Of a DNA stretch of 36,997 bases, positions 31,638 to 36,997 are shown piece after piece. The notes below the pieces were generated by a model. It did no database searches. It was not told where the DNA came from and was given only the letters and a program-made list of their open reading frames with translations. Positions within the stretch are counted from its first letter, which is position 1. Each line of letters opens with the position of its first letter. Position numbers and translations under genes: made by a program. Origin of the DNA: CAZQEZ01 sp964592475 (GTDB taxonomy: Bacteria > Bacteroidota > Bacteroidia > Cytophagales > Cyclobacteriaceae); assembly GCA_964592475.1 (NCBI GenBank), contig CAZQEZ010000029.1, positions 1-36,997 of the forward strand, given 5' to 3'.

Positions 31638-33092
31638 ATGAAAAAAATAAGATTATACTGCTTATTTGCAATATTGGTTTTCTTCTTCCTACCACAATTA
31701 AGTGTAGCTTTGGAATTGCCTGCGATAATATCGTCCAACATGGTGCTTCAGCGCAATACAAAGGTTACATTATGGGGATGGAGTGATCCGCAGGAGAACA
31801 TCACGCTTTCTGCATCCTGGCTGGATTCGCCATTGAAAATGAAGGCTGACAAAGAAGGTAATTGGATATTTCAATTGCAAACTACGCTTAGTAAGGAGCC
31901 TCAAACCATTACCGTTAAAGGGGATAACACTGAGAAAAAACTCGAGAATATTCTTTTCGGTGAAGTTTGGCTCTGTTCAGGCCAATCAAATATGCAGCAA
32001 CCACTAAAAGGCTACAACGGTGAGCCTACGTTTGGTGGGCCTATGGCGACAGCTCATTCCCGGAACCCGAAGCTTCGATTATTCTCGGTAGATAGGGTTG
32101 GTAGTAAAACACCTCTGAAAAATGTAGATGAATATACAGGTTGGCAAGCTGCTTCTCCTGATAACACCTGGGAATTTAGTGCTGTGGCCTATTTTTTCGG
32201 ACAGCAATTGCAGGAAATTCTTGATGTACCAGTGGGTATGATTCACACCTCCTGGGGCGGTAGTTCGGTAGAAGCCTGGATTAGTGAGGAAATGATCAGG
32301 AAGTATCAAAAAGTTGATTTATCGGATGTAGACATCAATAAGGGCACTAATCATATTCCTACAGCTCTATACAATGCTATGGTTCATCCTTTAATCCCTT
32401 ATTCCATAAAGGGTGCTTTGTGGTACCAGGGTGAATCAAACCGGAAAGAACCACAAAAGTATAAAGAGCTTTTTCCTGCTATGGTAAAAGATTGGCGCGA
32501 TCGTTGGGACATTGGCGAGTTTCCATTTTACTACGTGCAAATAGCCCCTTTTATGTATGGTAATAATTATCATTTTTCTACGGTGGATAATTCGGCTTTT
32601 ATGCGAGAAGCTCAGCTTGAATGTCTAGATCTGATCCCCAATTCCGGAATAGCAATCACGCTAGATATTGGGGATGATTACTCGATACACCCACCTCGAA
32701 AAAAAGAGGTAGCTAATCGCTTGCTCTTTAATGCGCTTGATCAAACTTATAATTTTAAAAATATCCATGGTTCATCTCCTGTTTATGATTCTATGGAAAT
32801 AAACGATGAGGCTATCATTTTACATTTCAAAAATGCCGAAGACGGTCTTTATGCTTTCGACGATTTGCAAAATTTTGAAATAGCTGGTGATAATAAGGTT
32901 TTTTATCCGGCCAAGGCCAAAATTGTCAATAGAAGGCAGGTGCTGGTGAAAAGCGATCGAGTTGAAAAGCCGGTGGCAATACGCTATGCCTGGCAAAATT
33001 GGGTGATTGGCTCCCTTTACGATACCAATCTGCTGCCAGTTTCTTCTTTCAGAACAGATGATTGGTCAGATGCTACCAGATTTGAAGAGTAA
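31638..33092 (+). CDS. Exported sialate O-acetylesterase (SASA family)
   Basis: This is a 484-residue protein with a signal peptide (residues 1 to about 25). A beta-rich N-terminal domain is followed by an SGNH-like esterase. The nucleophile is S117 in CSGQSNM, the oxyanion region is HTSWGGSSVEAW, there is an ALWYQGESN block, and the catalytic dyad lies in DIGDDYSIHPPRKKEVANRL with H351. It removes O-acetyl groups from sialic acid or, in many Bacteroidota, from acetylated plant or host glycans. It belongs functionally with the exported glycosidase and SusC system, but is not in an operon with them. An end copy of the dispersed repeat lies directly upstream. Confidence 0.9.
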   Translation: MKKIRLYCLFAILVFFFLPQLSVALELPAIISSNMVLQRNTKVTLWGWSDPQENITLSASWLDSPLKMKADKEGNWIFQLQTTLSKEPQTITVKGDNTEKKLENILFGEVWLCSGQSNMQQPLKGYNGEPTFGGPMATAHSRNPKLRLFSVDRVGSKTPLKNVDEYTGWQAASPDNTWEFSAVAYFFGQQLQEILDVPVGMIHTSWGGSSVEAWISEEMIRKYQKVDLSDVDINKGTNHIPTALYNAMVHPLIPYSIKGALWYQGESNRKEPQKYKELFPAMVKDWRDRWDIGEFPFYYVQIAPFMYGNNYHFSTVDNSAFMREAQLECLDLIPNSGIAITLDIGDDYSIHPPRKKEVANRLLFNALDQTYNFKNIHGSSPVYDSMEINDEAIILHFKNAEDGLYAFDDLQNFEIAGDNKVFYPAKAKIVNRRQVLVKSDRVEKPVAIRYAWQNWVIGSLYDTNLLPVSSFRTDDWSDATRFEE

Positions 33093-33431
33093 TAATCTAT
33101 TATCTATTTTATGATAACCCGATCTGGAACTATAGCCTTAATTTGTAGTAACTGTCATATAGCGGCAAATGGTGAAGATCGTAAATGTCAAGGATCAACA
33201 ATCCCAGTATTCTCATACCCATAAATGCTGGCAAAGAACCTTTTTAGATCAGTTGTACATTTTAGAGCAGCAGTATATCTGCAATTTATTTAACAATTGT
33301 ATTTTCAGTGTTTTTATTAAAATTTAGATATAAACAGAGAATTTTTTGAAAAATGTATTTTAAGCCAAAAAAATGAAGATTATTTGACAATATTAAATAG
33401 ATAGCTTATAATTGAGTAAAGTTTTTCGATC
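33093..33431. other. Non-coding gap before the ECF sigma gene
   Basis: This is a 339-bp AT-rich gap. A 52-codon ATG frame (33169-33327) exists, starting MVKIVNVKDQQSQYSHTHKC, but has no support beyond being open. No terminator with a T run after the esterase gene was found. Confidence 0.45.
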
Positions 33432-34073
33432 TTGGCAAAATACCACCACATACAGCAGCTATTAATCAGAATTGCCCGTCACAATGACAAGAAAGCCTTT
33501 GCTCAATTTTTTAACTATTATCATGCCCAGCTGATCCGCTTTGCCTTACTATTTTTAAAATCCTATCAGGATGCCGAAGATGTGGTTTCTGATGTAATGA
33601 TCAAGTTACTGAAACAAAAAGAAAAACTTCCGGAAATAAATAATTTTGAAGGTTACCTGTACCTGGCCATTAAAAACCAGGCGCTGAATTTACTAAAAAA
33701 GCAGCGGTTAAGCAGTGATAATAATGTGGAACTAAGTGATGATCACCTCACCCATCAGTACGTGCAACCTTACGAAACTATTCTGGCCGAAGAACTTCGA
33801 CAAATTATTTTTAATACGGTGGAAAAATTACCTCCCAAGCGCCGCATGGTTTATAAAATGGTAAAAGACGATGGCTTAAAAATTAAAGAAGTAGCTCAAA
33901 TACTCGATCTGGCAGAAAAAACTGTTAAGAAGCATTTGGAACTGGCTCTCCGCTCTTTGAAAGAAGTTGTCGAGTTATACAACTCCGAAAAGAAAAGTAC
34001 TACTCCGATGATTAGTATTAAGCATAAGGCTGGATTGATTTTACTTTTGATCTCCCTTTCCTTATTGATCTGA
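33432..34073 (+). CDS. ECF sigma factor (FecI-like, Bacteroides-expansion type)
   Basis: This is a 213-residue sigma-70 family protein. Region 2 is at about residues 20-85 (FFNYYHAQLIRFALLFLKSYQDAEDVVSDVM) and region 4 at about 115-175 (VEKLPPKRRMVYKMVKDDGL, then a helix-turn-helix IKEVAQILDLAEKTVKKHLELALRSLK). TTG at 33432 is the only possible start, since a TAA lies in frame four codons upstream and no ATG is near. The C-terminus ends in a hydrophobic segment (AGLILLLISLSLLI), which could anchor it to the membrane close to its anti-sigma factor. FecR and SusC follow, but only after a 1.27-kb interruption. Confidence 0.88.
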   Translation: MAKYHHIQQLLIRIARHNDKKAFAQFFNYYHAQLIRFALLFLKSYQDAEDVVSDVMIKLLKQKEKLPEINNFEGYLYLAIKNQALNLLKKQRLSSDNNVELSDDHLTHQYVQPYETILAEELRQIIFNTVEKLPPKRRMVYKMVKDDGLKIKEVAQILDLAEKTVKKHLELALRSLKEVVELYNSEKKSTTPMISIKHKAGLILLLISLSLLI

Positions 34074-34110
34074 AGTTTGGTAGTTTAAGATCAGCTTGAT
34101 TATTACACTA

Positions 34111-34195
34111 TTTAGGTCTATATGATTTGTTGTGTAATATCATTATTGGTAAATACAAGAAGACTTGAAAATATATTAAAATATTTCAATTTCAT
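34111..34195 (+). repeat. Dispersed repeat copy R5
   Basis: This is about 92% identical to 22102-22187 over 85 bases, in the same direction, and the match ends at exactly ATTTCAATTTCAT in both. It lies 38 bp after the ECF sigma stop codon, just as R4 lies 12 bp after the lipid-kinase stop codon. Confidence 0.75.
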
Positions 34196-34336
34196 GATAA
34201 CATAGGAAACGGAAAAAAAGAACAAGATTCAAAACAGGAAGCCACGGAATTTTATGCACCCGGTTCACGCTTTCGCGATGAGAATAAAGTTTTAGTGAAA
34301 TATAAATCCAATGCTGGCTACTATACACGAATTTAA
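34196..34336 (+). pseudogene. Short coding remnant, 3' end of an unknown gene
   Basis: An open frame of 46 codons to a TAA reads like a real protein tail (QEATEFYAPGSRFRDENKVL, then VKYKSNAGYYTRI) but has no start. It begins exactly where repeat R5 ends, as if the repeat had cut or replaced the upstream part. I do not know the family. Confidence 0.4.
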
Positions 34337-34399
34337 TTGCTTAGTGTCGGCAAAATATTGGGGTGCTTAGATGATGCTGGCAGATAGCATAATGTAAGG

Positions 34400-34720
34400 T
34401 CATCGGAACGGAAATGGTTATCAATGCGTATTTCAAGGAGAATTATTTATATTCTGGCTCAGTGAATCTTAGGTGCTTGTAAGGTGGCTTGGGTGGGTTC
34501 GGTTTACAATCCGGTTATGGCGGGCTACGATCCGATGGAGATTCCTCCTGGTGCTTAACTGATCTTTTTACTGTAGCGTTAAATACCGGATACAATTTGT
34601 GTGCTGCCAGCCGGTAAAGTCGGAATGACGTGTTTTTGATGGGCGGGCTGCGTTTTGTTGCTGGTGAATTAGGCACGAATAGCTGGTTGTTACTCGATGC
34701 TGACACTTGCTACTCTATAT
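34400..34720 (+). pseudogene. Decayed coding sequence of unknown origin
   Basis: Several short open stretches in different frames look coding but are broken by stops. One reads GLQSGYGGLRSDGDSSWCLT and runs on to a TAA near 34616; another a little later reads RNDVFLMGGLRFVAGELGTN. Base composition here is more G-rich than around. The best reading is the remains of one or two genes inserted between sigma factor and fecR. The parent family is unknown. Confidence 0.35.
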
Positions 34721-34875
34721 TTTAAGTCGGAAACTAAATGATCAACCGGAGTAAGTGCCAGCACCCTGAAAGGGCGCAATTCCAAATGCCATTTTTTTCT
34801 ATAAATATTTTCAAAATTGGTAACAAATCCAATATGACCATTGATTTCGCCCACTTTGGGGCTCATGCTCATATT

Positions 34876-34912
34876 AATCAATAGCACAGGGCTGCACCCT
34901 GTGCTATTGATT
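34876..34912. repeat. REP-like hairpin, 16-bp perfect stem
   Basis: The arms AATCAATAGCACAGGG and CCCTGTGCTATTGATT enclose a CTGCA loop, followed by TTCGACCCTTCGGGCC. This module (an AGGGCTGCACCCT-type palindrome plus a CCCTTCGGG block) is like the palindromic repeats scattered through many Bacteroidota genomes. A related copy follows at 35153. Confidence 0.8.
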
Positions 34913-35088
34913 TCGACCCTTCGGGCCTTCATAAGTCTTAGGTTGACGGCTATGGGGCCAGGGGGTGAGGAAGAAAAGAGCTTAATTAATTAGCGCAAAT
35001 AATCTATTAAAGCAGAAATTTGATACAACTAAAGAATTAGAATATAAAGCATAATAAATTTACTTGAAAATGTCGAAAACCCCTAACA

Positions 35089-35122
35089 CCCTGTCCGCCA
35101 GCGGACTTCCCCCTCCTTAATC
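35089..35122 (+). repeat. Truncated copy of the C-rich palindromic repeat
   Basis: CCTGTCCGCCAGCGGACTTC and the following bases to about 35122 are identical to the left part of the 22219-22280 element. The match stops inside the second hairpin, where TCCTCCTCACCCCG begins instead of its closing arm. Confidence 0.8.
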
Positions 35123-35133
35123 CTCCTCACCCC

Positions 35134-35169
35134 GTCAGCCAAGGCTGACAATCCAGGGCTGCGCCCTGG
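35134..35169. repeat. Two adjacent REP-like hairpins
   Basis: GTCAGCC-AA-GGCTGAC (35134-35149) and CCAGGGC-TGC-GCCCTGG (35153-35169) are both perfect, and are followed by TATGATATTACGCTCTTTCG. The second belongs to the same module type as 34876-34912. Confidence 0.8.
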
Positions 35170-35291
35170 GCTATGATATTACGCTCTTTCGGGGCTAATT
35201 TAATTTAACTGGTTGTTTTAATTAATAGAAGTACGCAATCTTCCTTTTGTTTGCTTAAATTAAAAATTTAAAAAAAATTTCATTTCCCATT

Positions 35292-35322
35292 ACGCCCTTT
35301 TTCTTCTTTAGCTGTCTTTATA
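35292..35322 (+). promoter_or_regulatory. Possible ECF-sigma promoter of fecR
   Basis: ACGCCCTTTTT at 35292-35302 and TGTCTTTATA at 35313-35322 lie at promoter-like spacing, and the second ends 19 bases before the fecR start codon. Neither resembles TTG/TAnnTTTG. Such C-rich plus TGTCTTA-like pairs are seen before anti-sigma genes of this type as far as I recall. The assignment is tentative. Confidence 0.35.
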
Positions 35323-35341
35323 GCAAATACACGTCAAAAGA

Positions 35342-36349
35342 ATGGCAGAAGACGAATTATATCGATTACTTAGAAAACGATTTACCGGCAATATTTCCAC
35401 AGAGGAGGAGGCCAAATTAGCGCAATGGCTCCGTGATTCCAAAGAGAACCAAAAGACTGTAGAAGCATTGTCAAAGGTTTGGCAGGAAAAATCTGCAGAA
35501 CCGGCATTGATAAATACCGAAGCACAAATCGATCATATATGGCAAAGGAGTCAGATGTCAGCATACTCAAAATCATTTGACTGGAATTATTTGTTAAAAA
35601 TCGCTGCTGTTGTTATTCTTTTTGTTAGCACTCCTTTATTTGTAATCAATTGGATGCTAGACACGTCGTCTGAAACATCAGCTTCGATTGCCATTCAAAA
35701 AATAATAAAATCAAATCCGGCCGGGCAAAAAGCTAAATTCTACTTGCCCGATGGTACCCTCGTGTGGTTAAATGGCGCCTCCAATTTATCATATTATTCC
35801 AATTTCAATGAAACCAATCGCGAAATAAGTTTGGACGGGGAGGCATTATTTGAAGTGGCAAAAAATGAAGTTTTACCTTTTCGCGTGATAAGTGGCAAGC
35901 TTACAACTACAGCATTAGGCACTGCATTTAACGTGGAGGCTTATCCTGTAGCTCAGCAGGTAAAAGTTTCCCTACTGCATGGTAAGGTTGCCGTGTCTGT
36001 CAAAAATAATGAAAATGACAATGAAGATATTTTATTAGAGCCTGGATACCAGGTGAAATTTGATGCTATCAGTAATGTAACTGAAACGGAAGTATTTAAT
36101 GAAGAAAAAGTAATTGGCTGGAAAAGTGGTAAGCTGGTCTTCAGTAAGGCTGATTACCATGAAGTGATACAAAAACTTGAGCGTTGGTACGGTACAAAAA
36201 TTACCACCCAAGGTGCTCCTCCGGCAGGTTGGAAGTTATCTACCACTTATCAGGATGAAAGCCTGCGTAACATACTTAAGAATTTGCGATTTGGTAAAGA
36301 GTTTAATTATAAATTAGGTAAGGATGAATTGATAATTAATTTTAAATAA
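35342..36349 (+). CDS. FecR-family anti-sigma factor / signal transducer
   Basis: This is a 335-residue single-pass protein. A cytoplasmic N-terminal sigma-binding part (residues 1-80, LYRLLRKRFTGNISTEEEAK) is followed by a membrane helix (about 84-106), a periplasmic FecR domain (about 125-225, with FYLPDGTLVWLNGASNLSYY and GEALFEVAKNEVLPFRVISG) and a C-terminal DUF4974 domain (about 260-335). It should hold or activate the ECF sigma factor in response to contact with the STN domain of the SusC receptor that follows. It lies 1.27 kb after the sigma gene, so it needs its own promoter. The gap to susC contains two strong hairpins. Confidence 0.9.
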   Translation: MAEDELYRLLRKRFTGNISTEEEAKLAQWLRDSKENQKTVEALSKVWQEKSAEPALINTEAQIDHIWQRSQMSAYSKSFDWNYLLKIAAVVILFVSTPLFVINWMLDTSSETSASIAIQKIIKSNPAGQKAKFYLPDGTLVWLNGASNLSYYSNFNETNREISLDGEALFEVAKNEVLPFRVISGKLTTTALGTAFNVEAYPVAQQVKVSLLHGKVAVSVKNNENDNEDILLEPGYQVKFDAISNVTETEVFNEEKVIGWKSGKLVFSKADYHEVIQKLERWYGTKITTQGAPPAGWKLSTTYQDESLRNILKNLRFGKEFNYKLGKDELIINFK

Positions 36350-36370
36350 AGATCGGAAACTCAAAATACA

Positions 36371-36398
36371 AAAGCCATGGGATTGAGCCCATGGCTTT
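36371..36398 (+). promoter_or_regulatory. Intercistronic hairpin 1 between fecR and susC
   Basis: AAAGCCATGGG (36371-36381) and CCCATGGCTTT (36388-36398) form a perfect 11-bp stem with a 6-base loop. No T run follows (CAAAAACTC), so it may slow or protect transcripts rather than fully terminate. Confidence 0.7.
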
Positions 36399-36406
36399 CA
36401 AAAACT

Positions 36407-36441
36407 CTTCTAAGCAAAAGTTGGTCGCTCGGGCTTAGAAG
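36407..36441 (+). promoter_or_regulatory. Intercistronic hairpin 2 between fecR and susC
   Basis: CTTCTAAGC (36407-36415) and GCTTAGAAG (36433-36441) form a perfect 9-bp stem with a 17-base loop, 8 bases after hairpin 1 and 36 bases before the receptor start codon. No T run follows. Confidence 0.65.
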
Positions 36442-36477
36442 CTAAACATATGTTGTACGTTTAATTATTACAAATTT

Positions 36478-36997
36478 ATGAAAAATTATGGATTACAATT
36501 ACTATTAAAGATGACAAAGTATTTTGCTCTAGGCATGTTAGTGCAGGTTCTTCTGTTTACCCTGGTATTTGCTTCGGAAAGTAACGCGCAGAAAAGCCAG
36601 AGTGTAAAGGAGGTATTTGTGAATTTGGGATTTGAAGATGTAAAATTAAAGGATGTATTTTCCCGCATCGAATCCAAAACGGAATTCAGGTTCACCATTT
36701 ACGAGAGTGAAGATTACCTGGAGAATACTTTTACACTACAAAGAAAAAAAATGTCAGTAGAAGATTTGCTTACCCAAATATCAAGAGAAACCGGCTTGGT
36801 ATTTCAGCAGATCAACAATAACATTGGCATTAAGAAAGGCTCCAATTATGAATTGAAGCGAAAACCAAGGGTGGAAATTATCATACAAACCCGCAAAATC
36901 ACCGGTAAGGTAACTGCTTTTGATACTGACGAAGGTTTGCCTGGCGTTAACGTGGTAGAAAAGGGCACCAGTAATGGAACTGTAACCGATATTCAGG
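36478..36997 (+). CDS. SusC/RagA-family TonB-dependent receptor, N-terminal part (cut by window edge)
   Basis: The open frame runs from ATG 36478 to the window end (173 codons visible). It has a signal peptide ending ASESNAQ (about residues 20-38). An STN domain follows (about 45-120, FVNLGFEDVKLKDVFSRIES and SVEDLLTQISRETGLVF), then the start of the carboxypeptidase-regulatory-like plug-extension domain ITGKVTAFDTDEGLPGVNVV. The rest would be plug and beta-barrel. The STN domain is the part that signals to FecR, so this receptor should induce its own genes through the ECF sigma factor when its substrate, usually a glycan, is bound. The SusD partner would lie beyond the window. Confidence 0.92.
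   Translation, partial: MKNYGLQLLLKMTKYFALGMLVQVLLFTLVFASESNAQKSQSVKEVFVNLGFEDVKLKDVFSRIESKTEFRFTIYESEDYLENTFTLQRKKMSVEDLLTQISRETGLVFQQINNNIGIKKGSNYELKRKPRVEIIIQTRKITGKVTAFDTDEGLPGVNVVEKGTSNGTVTDIQ

Noticed and set aside
33169..33327. 52-codon ATG frame starting MVKIVNVKDQQSQYSHTHKC
   Set aside because: Too short and without family resemblance or a ribosome site; kept only as a note in the gap description.
34515..34706. 63-codon frame on the minus strand
   Set aside because: It is the reverse of the decayed plus-strand coding sequence, with no support of its own.
34690..34932. 80-codon frame on the minus strand
   Set aside because: It runs through the REP-like palindrome; its N-terminal residues are the translation of the repeat itself. 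A small part might be gene debris, but I cannot support a gene.

Overview
The window looks like chromosomal DNA of a Bacteroidota bacterium, most likely order Cytophagales. The evidence is the low GC content, a short primary sigma factor without region 1.1, TAnnTTTG-type promoters, an ECF sigma / FecR / SusC-type signalling locus, lipoproteins in the Bacteroidota style, and dispersed palindromic repeats. It holds about 28 intact or partial protein genes, one tRNA-Arg(UCG) and several factor-independent terminators.

Layout. 1-2400: the end of a dispersed repeat, an exported (Tat lipoprotein) enolase-superfamily enzyme, a small unknown gene and tRNA-Arg. 3035-6361: a probable sigma-54 regulon made of a DUF4097 protein, an ABC ATPase and a TolC-type channel, with promoter-like and enhancer-like sites in front of the first two genes. 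6398-8458: lolD-like ATPase divergent from sucC. 8593-11831: small membrane and unknown proteins, a DUF3298-type lipoprotein, an M14/AstE-type zinc hydrolase and an SDR oxidoreductase. 11932-15735: mlaE-mlaF lipid transporter genes, a YeiH-type transporter with a tiny membrane partner, and a phasin-like coiled-coil protein. 15859-21055: an Arg/Ser-rich exported protein, rpoD, and a two-gene operon of a TPR-AAA+ ATPase and a TPR membrane protein. 21191-22090: a diacylglycerol-kinase family enzyme.

22102-25434: a short non-coding element with imperfect inverted ends, followed by a large exported six-hairpin glycosidase and palindromic repeats. 25499-31454 (minus strand): a metal efflux operon with a small His-containing protein, a CzcA-type RND pump fused to a TolC channel, and a lipoprotein adaptor. 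31561-33092: another copy of the repeat end and an exported sialate O-acetylesterase. 33432-36997: ECF sigma factor, then about 1.27 kb of repeats and decayed coding sequence, then FecR, two strong hairpins and the start of a SusC-family receptor with an STN domain.

The three exported carbohydrate-type enzymes (387, 22498, 31638) each lie close to a copy of the same 26-bp repeat end, and the sigma/FecR/SusC locus at the right edge is the usual apparatus for glycan sensing and uptake. The most interesting items are the sigma-54 promoter/operator layout at 3035-4220, the RND-TolC fusion that keeps an apparent internal signal peptide, the TPR-AAA+/TPR-membrane pair, and the repeat families. All calls come from reading the sequence; no database search was possible.
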